This document shows, piece by piece, positions 1-7,646 of a stretch of DNA of 64,000 nt. This DNA is from JAAYJT01 sp037446395 (GTDB lineage Bacteria > Bacteroidota > Bacteroidia > Bacteroidales > JAAYJT01), in NCBI GenBank assembly GCA_037446395.1, contig JBBIIP010000008.1, positions 41,133 through 105,132 of the forward strand. The letters run 5' to 3'. Below the pieces are notes generated by a model, which worked only from the letters and a program-made list of their open reading frames with translations, was not told where the DNA came from and ran no database searches. The first letter of the stretch is position 1, and each line of letters opens with the position of its first letter. A program made the translations under genes and the position numbers.

Positions 1-590
1 TTACGAATGGCATTGGTTTCCTCGGTGCTCACAGGCGGCTTTTTTACTATCTGGCGCACCTCATATTCCGCCGGAATCAAGGGGAGGCTATCGGTTGGAA
101 TCGTATTAAAAAAGGCCCGAACTTCGCTGGGAGTTACCTTGGTTTTACCAGTTATCTTTTCCTGCACATCATCAGCCATTAACTGATCTTTTATTACATC
201 CCTGAACTCGTTTTTGATTTCAAGTACGGATTTTCCGTAGAACGATTCGAGTTTTTCCTGAGATCCAAACTGGGAGACATAATATCTTATACGCTGGTCG
301 AGTGTTGATTCAATTTGCGAATCAGTAACCTTTACACTATCAATTTCAGCCTGATTAATGAGGAGTTTCTGAATGAGTAGGTCTTCTAGCGCCTGGCATT
401 TAAGGGTTGAGTGCGATCGGGTAATTCCTTGAGCCTTGAATTGTGTAGCCTGGGCCTCAAGATCGGATTCCAGAATTATTTTATTGCCAACGACCGCCAC
501 CACTTCATCAATTAGCACCCCTTGAGTATGCACACTATTTGTGATCGCAAACATTAATAACAAAAAAATAAAAATGCTCCTGTTAATCAT
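1..590 (-). CDS. SurA-like periplasmic peptidyl-prolyl isomerase, N-terminal part
   Basis: This gene is cut by the window edge, so only about 196 N-terminal residues are seen. The ATG at 590 opens a signal peptide (MINRSIFIFLLLMFAITNSV). It is followed by a SurA-type start, roughly 'VLIDEVVAVVGNKIILESDLEAQ', and a helical SurA N-terminal chaperone domain. The PpiC domain would begin just beyond the edge. In this family such proteins escort outer-membrane proteins through the periplasm. It is the last visible of three parvulin-family genes on this strand, 25 bases after the previous stop, which suggests one operon. The N-terminal pattern makes a SurA-like chaperone likely, but the catalytic domain cannot be checked here. 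Confidence 0.85.
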   Translation of the reverse strand, partial: MINRSIFIFLLLMFAITNSVHTQGVLIDEVVAVVGNKIILESDLEAQATQFKAQGITRSHSTLKCQALEDLLIQKLLINQAEIDSVKVTDSQIESTLDQRIRYYVSQFGSQEKLESFYGKSVLEIKNEFRDVIKDQLMADDVQEKITGKTKVTPSEVRAFFNTIPTDSLPLIPAEYEVRQIVKKPPVSTEETNAIR

Positions 591-615
591 GATGTTATTC
601 TTAATAATTTGAATT

Positions 616-1509
616 TCAGTATATTTCAAAATAATTATTTTTGACCCCCAACTCATAGATTTCGTCTTGTGTCTTTTGTATCAGCTCAAGCTTTCGACGG
701 TTGAGCAATATATTTCTGACTATGCTCTCGTTTAAGCTCAGCGGAGCTGTGCTTTCTTTGATTTTAAAATCTTTGATTTGAACGAAATAAATATATAATG
801 AATCTCTGACTTCAAAATTTCGGTTATATTTAAGAAATTCTTCCTGATTATAAGTTCGAATTGGTACCTCGGCCATAAAGTCATTAAAATAAACCCACTC
901 GTTGTTATCAAAAGAATAGTTCAGGCCGTTTTTTCTGCAGTATTGTCTCAAGGCAGTTTTGTCAGCCGGGGTTCCTAGCTTCCAATGATTTCTCAATTTT
1001 CTGATTTCTTTCGATTCTGCATCAACCTGCACGTAGTTGGCTTTTAGGATGTTTTCTTTCAGCTCAAAATCAGCCATGTTTGCTGTATAATAGTCCTGAA
1101 TTTCCTGCTTGCTAACTATAGTATCGAGCTGATCCCTCACAATTTTGCCTTCAAATTCGTATATCACAAGGCTATTGCGATAATTCTCCAATAGTTTGCT
1201 AAAATCTTTCTGGCTTTCAGTAAGGTTGGCTTCAGCTTCGTGAAGTAAAAGTTGCTGCCTTACCCAATTATTGATAACATTCTGCACCGCATTGACGCTA
1301 TCCTGAGGGGTCAAACCTCTTGGAATAGCGGTAGCAATATTACTTTCATAAAGTGTCTTTTTATGAACCCTGGCCAAAATCCTATCTTCACTCTTAGCTT
1401 CCAGCAACCGATTGCAGCCAGAAAAAAACAAGCTCCCCGCAATGATAAGTGGTACACAGAATGACAATCGAAAACCGATGTTAAGGCTTGATTTGAGGAA
1501 TGAGATCAT
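616..1509 (-). CDS. PpiC/SurA-related periplasmic lipoprotein
   Basis: About 297 residues. I start it at the ATG at 1509, because the frame upstream is hydrophilic and this ATG directly precedes a lipoprotein signal ending in FFSGC, a good lipobox. The body has the look of a SurA N-terminal domain: paired helices around 'DRILARVHKKTLYESN' and a long helical segment with 'QEIQDYYTANMADFELKENI', typical of the helices before a PpiC domain. A clear parvulin core is not visible, so catalytic activity is doubtful and a chaperone-only role is possible. The start overlaps the end of the preceding PPIase gene by 29 bases, and a surA-like gene follows. The three are probably co-transcribed and serve outer-membrane protein folding. 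Confidence 0.75.
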   Translation of the reverse strand: MISFLKSSLNIGFRLSFCVPLIIAGSLFFSGCNRLLEAKSEDRILARVHKKTLYESNIATAIPRGLTPQDSVNAVQNVINNWVRQQLLLHEAEANLTESQKDFSKLLENYRNSLVIYEFEGKIVRDQLDTIVSKQEIQDYYTANMADFELKENILKANYVQVDAESKEIRKLRNHWKLGTPADKTALRQYCRKNGLNYSFDNNEWVYFNDFMAEVPIRTYNQEEFLKYNRNFEVRDSLYIYFVQIKDFKIKESTAPLSLNESIVRNILLNRRKLELIQKTQDEIYELGVKNNYFEIY

Positions 1510-3499
1510 AATTGATTTTAACTGGATATTTATTTCTGAGTTCTTTGATCCATTCCTTTTCGAGGTAGTTCTGATAATCAGCAGTAACAAGGCCCCTGGC
1601 ATCGTTTAGTTCTTTCGGGCCAGGCTCAAGAGTGTTGTGAATAACAACTAAAGCCTTGTGCCCGTCATTGCTCATTGTTTCCTTTACTCCGTAGGTCCAT
1701 TCAACTTTATCAACAAGTTCATGATCGCCTTTCGAAAAGTTTTTGCGTTGAATCATAAGCACTTGATTATCTTTATTAACCTGTGCAAGAATTTCTTCGT
1801 TTTCTAGCTTCTCCGCAGCCAGCGACTTAGCCTTTGAAAATAAGATATTATCCTCGGACAAGAAAGTGAAAACTGAGGCATCTGCCCTTTCTCCCCACAT
1901 GTAGTCGTAGCGATGTTCCTGATAGTATTTGTCCAGCCCGGTGGTATCCTTGACAGCCTTTGACCAAATTTTCTTATCAGTGAGCTCAAATAAAAGTATC
2001 CCGTCGTGATACTCGTTCATAAGCGCCCTGAATTCAGGATATTTCTTTTCGAGTTGGCGATCCTCGTAATTAAGCAATTCTTTTTCGACATAAGCATGAT
2101 AATTTCCCATCAGTTGTGTCTGAAAATCGAAAGGTCTTGGCGGTTTTGGGATTGACACAAGATAGTCGCGGAAATTTTTCTGTGTATATTTCTTTTTCCC
2201 GATTGAAAAAAGCGGTTTAGAAAGATTTACATTCTCCGGCATTGTCCAATTGCCCTCAAGCGTGTCGTTTTTCAGGTGAGTAAGAAATGGGTTGAGTGCT
2301 GAAGGTTTTTCCTTGAACCCATATTCTTTCTTAATTCTTCTTGCCAGTGATTCTTTTATCACCTCCGATCTTTCATTCTTTTGAACCTTGTCTTTAAGCT
2401 CGGCATAGGCTTCATTAAAACCTCCTGGTTTCTTTAGATCAAGCAGTTTTACGATATGCCATCCAAACTGTGTTTGAAAAGGCGGGCTATAGTTACCTGG
2501 TTCTCCAAGTTTATAAATTTCTTCAATGAAATTAGGAATCATCCTATTTGCGCCAAACCACTGCAGCACCCCGCCTTTATCGGCAGTTGACCGGTCATCG
2601 CTGTAATTAGCTGCCAGTTCATCAAAAGAAATCCCTGAATTGAGCTTCTCATAAACCATTTTTGCTTTCTGGTGCACCAGGGCCGAGTCCTGGTGGGCTG
2701 CTCCGGGTGAATTTAAAAACAGGATATGCGCTGCCAATATTTTACCCAAAGCCGGTTTGCGATCAGTAAGAAGAATGAGATGGTATCCAAATTCTGTTCT
2801 GACAGGTTTGCTAATTTGGTTTATTTTCAATGAATAGGCAGCATTTTCGAATGGATAAATCATATCAAATACTGTGAAATAACCCAGATCGCCTCTGTTT
2901 CCGCGAATGATGCGGTCGCCTGCGTCACGGTCACGGGCGGATGGATCTTCTGACATTTCAGCCGCAACATTGGCAAATGGTTCACCATTTGAGAGGCGTT
3001 CCCATATTTTCATGGCCTTTTGGAATGCGGCCATTGTGTCGGCAGGAATGGCTTCTTTATCAACCCTTACCAAAATATGGCTTGCCCTGAGGTCTTCTTT
3101 TGAACGCTCCCAAGCCTCTTTTATCAATCTTTCGGTTGCTTCTTCATCTACCATGTAGGGTTTGGCCAATTGTGCCCGATAGCCATTTAGCTCCTGCCGA
3201 AAAGATTTCAGTGTATCGTAGCCAAGCACTTTGGCTTCTTTCACTTTCAAACGAAAATTCACATACAAATCGAGATATTCTTTGATAGAGGCCTGGTCGG
3301 TTGTTTCGGCAAGGTTGTTATTCTTACGAAAGACCTGAACAAATTCCTGCATTGTGACCTTCTCGCCAGCTATCTCAGCAAGAATTTTTTTGTGGTTGGT
3401 TTGTGAAGAAAGTGAGCCAGAAAGACACAAAAAACATATTGCTATAAGAATTAGGTGGCTCTTGTTTGGTAAGTAATTAAAATAGAGCGCTTTTACCAT
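1481..3499 (-). CDS. Periplasmic peptidyl-prolyl isomerase with two parvulin (PpiC) domains
   Basis: About 672 residues from the ATG at 3499. A longer frame begins at a TTG (3532) without support. A signal peptide (SHLILIAICFLCLSGSLSSQ) is followed by a SurA-type helical domain. Two tandem PpiC domains follow: the first around residues 135-245 ('ASHILVRV', 'GDLGYFTVFDMIYPFE', 'FGYHLILL') and the second around 255-360 ('AAHILFLN', 'GGVLQWFGANRMIPNFIE', 'FGWHIVKLLD'). The rest is a long helical C-terminal region without a recognised domain. The protein should catalyse prolyl isomerisation and chaperone envelope proteins in the periplasm. It heads a set of three PPIase genes just after guaB, an order I recall from other Bacteroidota. 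Confidence 0.9.
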   Translation of the reverse strand: MVKALYFNYLPNKSHLILIAICFLCLSGSLSSQTNHKKILAEIAGEKVTMQEFVQVFRKNNNLAETTDQASIKEYLDLYVNFRLKVKEAKVLGYDTLKSFRQELNGYRAQLAKPYMVDEEATERLIKEAWERSKEDLRASHILVRVDKEAIPADTMAAFQKAMKIWERLSNGEPFANVAAEMSEDPSARDRDAGDRIIRGNRGDLGYFTVFDMIYPFENAAYSLKINQISKPVRTEFGYHLILLTDRKPALGKILAAHILFLNSPGAAHQDSALVHQKAKMVYEKLNSGISFDELAANYSDDRSTADKGGVLQWFGANRMIPNFIEEIYKLGEPGNYSPPFQTQFGWHIVKLLDLKKPGGFNEAYAELKDKVQKNERSEVIKESLARRIKKEYGFKEKPSALNPFLTHLKNDTLEGNWTMPENVNLSKPLFSIGKKKYTQKNFRDYLVSIPKPPRPFDFQTQLMGNYHAYVEKELLNYEDRQLEKKYPEFRALMNEYHDGILLFELTDKKIWSKAVKDTTGLDKYYQEHRYDYMWGERADASVFTFLSEDNILFSKAKSLAAEKLENEEILAQVNKDNQVLMIQRKNFSKGDHELVDKVEWTYGVKETMSNDGHKALVVIHNTLEPGPKELNDARGLVTADYQNYLEKEWIKELRNKYPVKINYDLIPQIKP

Positions 3500-3607
3500 G
3501 GTTTCTGTTTTATGATTCAAGTATATTTTCAATTATTTAGTGATTCCTGAGATGGGGGTAGATACTAACGTGATATGCGTCAATGTATTTTAGGTTTAGC
3601 GGTTCTG

Positions 3608-5083
3608 TTAAAGTAATTTGCTATAATTTGGTGCTTCACTGGTGATTGTTATATCATGCGGATGCCCTTCGATTACTCCGGCCTGCGACATTTTGATGAA
3701 TCGTGCCTTTTGCAGGGCTTCGATATCCAACGAGCCTGTATATCCCATTCCGGCACGCAATCCACCCACCATTTGGTGAATAACCTCAGACAACATTCCT
3801 TTATATGGAACCCTTCCTACAATTCCTTCGGGTACGAGTTTGCCAATATCTTCTTCTTCGGTTTGCTGGTATCGGTCTTTTGAACCTTTCTGCATGGCTT
3901 CGACAGATCCCATTCCACGATATTTTTTGTATTTGCGCCCTTCAAAAATAAAAGTCTCTCCGGGCGACTCCTCAACGCCGGCAAACAAGCTGCCTGCCAT
4001 GATGCTATGCGCTCCTGCAGCTAGGGCTTTCACGATATCCCCGGTAAAACGGATACCTCCGTCGGCTATTACTGGAATGCCCGTGCTCCTAATTGCTTTT
4101 GAAACATCATAAATAGCGGTAAGTTGAGGAACTCCTATTCCGGCAATAACCCGAGTAGTGCAGATTGATCCTGGCCCAATGCCCACCTTCACTGCATCAA
4201 CCCCAAGATTTGCCAGATCCTTTGCAGCCTCAGCTGTAGCGATGTTTCCAACGATAAGTTGGAGGTCTGGAAAATTTTTACGAATGAGCGTTACTGCATC
4301 AAATACTCCCTGGCTGTGCCCATGGGCGGTATCAACCACAATGGCATCAACATCAAACTTTGTGAGCATCGTCACACGATCGAGGAGGTCGGAAGTAACA
4401 CCTACGGCAGCCGCCACACGCAAACGCCCACGCTCGTCTTTGCAGGCATTAGGACGTGCTTTGATCTTGATGATATCCTTATATGTGATCAGTCCCACCA
4501 GTTTGTTTTCCTTGTCAACTACGGGGAGTTTTTCGATGCGATATTTCTGAAGGATTTTTTCGGCACTCTCAAAGTCAATGAATTCAGGGGTTGTAATCAG
4601 GTTCTCTTTGGTCATGACTTCGGTAACGGGTTTTTTGGGATTGCGCTCGAAGCGAAGATCGCGGCTGGTGATGATACCCACCAATTGGTGCTGATTATTT
4701 ACCACCGGTATACCTCCAATCTTGAATTCGTGCATGATCTTCAATGCATCTTCCACAAGGGCATCCTTGTTCAGTGTGATTGGATCGAGAATCATTCCGT
4801 TCTCGGCACGTTTCACTTTGCGCACTTCATTGGCCTGATCGGCAATGCTCATGTTTTTATGCAGCACCCCGATACCGCCTTCCTGGGCTATGGCAATGGC
4901 CATGGTTGATTCAGTTACGGTGTCCATGGCTGCCGAAACTATCGGAATGTTGAGCCTGATTTTTCGGGTAAAAAAAGTAGAGACATCTACTTTGCGTGGA
5001 TGTACTTCACTATAGGCCGGAACCAGCAGAACATCGTCAAAAGTGAGGCCCTCCCCGGCAAACTTTTCGGAATCGAACGACAT
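3608..5083 (-). CDS. guaB: Inosine-5'-monophosphate dehydrogenase
   Basis: 491 residues, the usual length for bacterial IMPDH. The enzyme oxidises IMP to XMP with NAD+, the committed step of GMP synthesis in the cytoplasm. The TIM barrel is interrupted by a CBS pair at about residues 95-205 ('VTEVMTKENLITTPEF', 'KLPVVDKENKLVGLITYKD'). The catalytic loop 'GPGSICTTRVIAGIGVPQ' carries the active-site Cys near residue 306, and 'GMGSVEAMQKGSKDRY' is the flap region. The N-terminus 'GLTFDDVLLVPAYSEV' is standard, so the ATG at 5083 is secure. It has its own -7 box about 75 bases upstream and lies 108 bases before the PPIase genes on the same strand. Confidence 0.98.
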   Translation of the reverse strand: MSFDSEKFAGEGLTFDDVLLVPAYSEVHPRKVDVSTFFTRKIRLNIPIVSAAMDTVTESTMAIAIAQEGGIGVLHKNMSIADQANEVRKVKRAENGMILDPITLNKDALVEDALKIMHEFKIGGIPVVNNQHQLVGIITSRDLRFERNPKKPVTEVMTKENLITTPEFIDFESAEKILQKYRIEKLPVVDKENKLVGLITYKDIIKIKARPNACKDERGRLRVAAAVGVTSDLLDRVTMLTKFDVDAIVVDTAHGHSQGVFDAVTLIRKNFPDLQLIVGNIATAEAAKDLANLGVDAVKVGIGPGSICTTRVIAGIGVPQLTAIYDVSKAIRSTGIPVIADGGIRFTGDIVKALAAGAHSIMAGSLFAGVEESPGETFIFEGRKYKKYRGMGSVEAMQKGSKDRYQQTEEEDIGKLVPEGIVGRVPYKGMLSEVIHQMVGGLRAGMGYTGSLDIEALQKARFIKMSQAGVIEGHPHDITITSEAPNYSKLL

Positions 5084-5158
5084 AAAGATGCAATTTGGTT
5101 AAGGGGACAATCCAATTGAGAACTAATTTATTACTAGCCTCCCATGGAAAGTTTACCG

Positions 5159-5166
5159 CAAAGGTA
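5159..5166 (-). promoter_or_regulatory. Putative guaB promoter -7 box
   Basis: Reads TACCTTTG on the minus strand, an exact match to the Bacteroidota TAnnTTTG element, about 75 bases before the guaB ATG. No clear -33 TTTG is present. The leader would be about 70 bases and shows no riboswitch that I recognise. Confidence 0.6.
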
Positions 5167-5251
5167 TTAAAAAATGAAAAACAGGGATCTTAAAATTTGT
5201 TAAGGACTGGGGTTGCCTCTCATCACTGGGATTACAAGATCATTGAAAGCC

Positions 5252-6460
5252 TTAGCGTACCAATGAAACAAAGCCCCGGTTGCTGATTGGGTTGTTGCCA
5301 ACTTGTATAATTAACACCCAGGGGTAAATCCCGGTAGGGCAATATTGTCCGCTGTTGTTCATTCGTCCGTTCCATCGTATCGCAGCATCACTGGTTTGGA
5401 ACACCCGTTGCCCCCAGCGGTTAAAAACCTGCAGGGTGAATGGGCCGACTTCAACGCCTGTTGGGACATCCAAACCAAAAGTACTGCCAGTGCCAGGAAA
5501 AAAATATTTCGGTGTTAATTCCTTCACAGTGACGGTTACAGAAGATTCGCCGATTTTCTCGTTCCAACAGGTGAATATTTCGGCACGGTATGTAGTGGTT
5601 TTCTTTGGCCAAACCATCAGGGTGGTTTCATAACCGATGGGCTTATCGCTACCCACCTCATACCAGATAATGTAGCTCGGAAGTAAAACCGGTTGATGAG
5701 AATAGTTCAGGTCAACATTATATCCCGTCCCATTTATTGTGTATTTCCAGCTATTTCCCCGCAAACCAGCGTTGGTGATCCACGACGAGTTATTCCTCTG
5801 ATTAGGATCTGGAAAAGAAATTGTACCTGTTTTGTCAACAATTCCCTGTGTGGCCCGATTTCCTGCATAATCAGAGTAGGGCAGAAAAATCAAATGATTC
5901 TCAATGGAGCCGTCCTCATTCAGAACAATCTGAAACGTGGCTTTGTCTTTGCTCCCCATCACAGGTACATCGCACCAATACACTACCAGCTTTTGGTTTG
6001 GTGTGGTTCCCAGTGTTTTATAAAAAGCATAAACCCCGGGGTTTGTTTCATAATCATAATTTTTAATCGGCCCCAAAATGCAATTTTTTGGAGCCATCTG
6101 TTGCGGTGGGTTTCCGGGGGGTAATAAGAAAGGCAGATGTTGCTTCCACGGAGGTTTCTGAAAAGTCAAATAACCATTGGAACCAACACTGAAGTCGGAG
6201 TAAGTGTCTCCAAAAAAACTGAAGTTGAACCCAACTGGATAGTATCGAGGGTTTGATGCATTCTGGATGTCCGCTACAGCATCGTTTTTTGATATGATAA
6301 TTTCATTCCCTGCTACAAGGTTCAGGTTGGTGGACAGAATAACCGGTGTTCCGGCGATTATTGTATCAGGCACTGTGTAAATTAAGAAAGGATCGGTTTG
6401 TGCCTGCATTTTCACAATCCAGAACAGCACTAATAAAATACAAATAAGTAATTTTTTCAC
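5252..6460 (-). CDS. T9SS type B secreted protein of unknown function
   Basis: About 402 residues from the GTG at 6460, giving a compact signal peptide (KKLLICILLVLFWIVKMQAQ). A longer frame starts at a TTG at 6484, but that TTG lies inside a TAACTTTG promoter box and cannot be in the mRNA. The middle has no domain I can name; it contains stretches such as 'FNFSFFGDTYSDFSVGSNGYLTF', resembling beta-propeller or nidogen-like surface modules. The last 85 residues ('PTGVEVGPFTLQVFNRWGQRVFQTSD', 'WNGRMNNSGQYCPTGIYPWVLII') form a gliding-motility/CHU_C type B sorting domain, which directs export by the type IX system to the cell surface. It appears monocistronic. Confidence 0.85.
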   Translation of the reverse strand: MKKLLICILLVLFWIVKMQAQTDPFLIYTVPDTIIAGTPVILSTNLNLVAGNEIIISKNDAVADIQNASNPRYYPVGFNFSFFGDTYSDFSVGSNGYLTFQKPPWKQHLPFLLPPGNPPQQMAPKNCILGPIKNYDYETNPGVYAFYKTLGTTPNQKLVVYWCDVPVMGSKDKATFQIVLNEDGSIENHLIFLPYSDYAGNRATQGIVDKTGTISFPDPNQRNNSSWITNAGLRGNSWKYTINGTGYNVDLNYSHQPVLLPSYIIWYEVGSDKPIGYETTLMVWPKKTTTYRAEIFTCWNEKIGESSVTVTVKELTPKYFFPGTGSTFGLDVPTGVEVGPFTLQVFNRWGQRVFQTSDAAIRWNGRMNNSGQYCPTGIYPWVLIIQVGNNPISNRGFVSLVR

Positions 6461-6481
6461 CTTAGCAAGGGATATTATTAG

Positions 6482-6489
6482 CAAAGTTA
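6482..6489 (-). promoter_or_regulatory. Putative promoter -7 box of the T9SS type B gene
   Basis: TAACTTTG on the minus strand, an exact TAnnTTTG match. Transcription would start near 6475, leaving a leader of about 15 bases to the GTG at 6460. It rules out the TTG at 6484 as start codon. Confidence 0.6.
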
Positions 6490-6644
6490 GTATATTTTAT
6501 GGTGGCTTGCGTGTACTCTAATCTATGCTTTGGCCTGATCAGATTTGAAGTTGAGAATTGAACCAGGCGGATTAACACTATTTAACATCGAACTTTGATG
6601 TGATATGAAGCTGAGTTAGTAATTTCGTTGCCTAATCGTTTAAC

Positions 6645-7400
6645 GTGCGTACTGCCTTTTTCATTGTTTGCATTCTTTCCTTTTCTTTTTCATTCGCGCA
6701 AGAAGAAAGGCCTGGACATTTTGAAGGTCGGGTCATTGATCTATATAATAATCCTCTGCCATTCGCCCATGTAATCAACCTCGCAAGAAGCTTCGGAGTT
6801 GTCGCCGATCAAAACGGAAGATTTATCATTCCGGCTTTTGAAGGTGATAGCCTCATGATTACACATGTCAGCCATATTACGAGGTTCATAAAGGCTGATT
6901 TATCCAGTCAGGGGCAAATCCTTGTACCCGAAATTGTGATGCTTCCGAAAATATTTGAACTCAAAGAGTTTGTGGTGAGGTATCTGCCAAAAAACAAAAT
7001 GGAGTTTCGTCACGATTTCATCCATCTAAAATTGCCTGAAGTTGAGAAGACAGTTAATATTCGCATGCCCAGCATTCACACCTTGGTTTATTCTGGCCCC
7101 GAACATGGTTTTGGTGTTGTAATCAAGGGCCCCTTTCAGGCACTCTACGATCAGTTCAGCCGCGAAGCAAAATCACGGCGTAAACTCGAATCGGAGCTGG
7201 CAAAGGAAATGACGAAAGCATTAATCGAACAAAAATATAATCATCAGCTTGTCAGAAGCTTAACTGGTATAAGAGACATGGATTCAATTCAGAATTTCAT
7301 GGAATATTGTCACCTTCCCGATGCTTTGATTCTCGAAAGCACCCAATATGAGTTGTGCATCGAAATTTTGCAGTGTTTTGAGTCTTATCAAAAACGATAG
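6645..7400 (+). CDS. Secreted carboxypeptidase-regulatory-like domain protein
   Basis: 251 residues starting with GTG at 6645, directly followed by a signal peptide (RTAFFIVCILSFSFSFAQ). Residues 25-105 form a CarboxypepD_reg-like/CNA-B type beta sandwich: 'GHFEGRVIDLYNNPLPFAHVIN', 'GVVADQNGRFIIPAFEGDSLMITHVSH', 'LPKIFELKEFVVRY'. This fold also caps TonB-dependent transporters. Here no barrel follows, only about 140 charged helical residues without a recognised domain. It is divergent from the T9SS gene upstream and convergent with the giant gene downstream, so it is probably transcribed alone. The specific function is unknown; I infer a periplasmic or outer-membrane-facing location from the signal peptide. 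Confidence 0.75.
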   Translation: MRTAFFIVCILSFSFSFAQEERPGHFEGRVIDLYNNPLPFAHVINLARSFGVVADQNGRFIIPAFEGDSLMITHVSHITRFIKADLSSQGQILVPEIVMLPKIFELKEFVVRYLPKNKMEFRHDFIHLKLPEVEKTVNIRMPSIHTLVYSGPEHGFGVVIKGPFQALYDQFSREAKSRRKLESELAKEMTKALIEQKYNHQLVRSLTGIRDMDSIQNFMEYCHLPDALILESTQYELCIEILQCFESYQKR

Positions 7401-7442
7401 AAATTCATTTGGTTTTCGGAAAAGTTTTTAGCCGATATTCTC

Positions 7443-7459
7443 AATAAAGTGGCTTTATT
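7443..7459 (+). terminator. Possible weak hairpin after the CarboxypepD-like gene
   Basis: AATAAAG-TGG-CTTTATT forms a 7-bp stem with a 3-base loop about 43 bases after the stop. There is no T-run after it, so terminator function is uncertain. Confidence 0.25.
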
Positions 7460-7496
7460 CTCAGGCTTTGCTACTTAAAGTCGCAACTGAACACTG

Positions 7497-7515
7497 CCCC
7501 CCTTTGCGCGGGGGG
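7497..7515. repeat. GC-rich palindrome in an intergenic region
   Basis: Six C, a 7-base spacer TTTGCGC and six G, followed by ACAGCGGGG, lie in otherwise AT-rich intergenic DNA. They can fold into a strong 6-bp GC hairpin. The form resembles dispersed palindromic intergenic repeats seen in some Bacteroidota. Only one copy is in this window, so its repeat status is inference. Confidence 0.35.
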
Positions 7516-7596
7516 ACAGCGGGGATTGTGGCTGCCGACTAATCCTACCCAACAAAGGTTGACGTGCATGACAAAAGAAAAAACAAAATGCTGCAT

Positions 7597-7626
7597 ACAC
7601 AAAAAAGGGGCCCGAGAGCCCCTTTT
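7597..7626 (-). terminator. Intrinsic terminator of the giant T9SS gene
   Basis: A 9-bp stem AAAAGGGGC / GCCCCTTTT with loop 7612-7617 lies 21 bases after the stop of the minus-strand gene. Read on the minus strand it ends in a run of six T. The symmetry means it could also slow transcription from the plus strand. Confidence 0.8.
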
Positions 7627-7646
7627 CTAATGATAAATAGATGTAA

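Noticed and set aside
4259..4909. 216-codon frame on the plus strand
   Set aside because: Entirely antisense to guaB, which is certain. It has no recognisable protein pattern.
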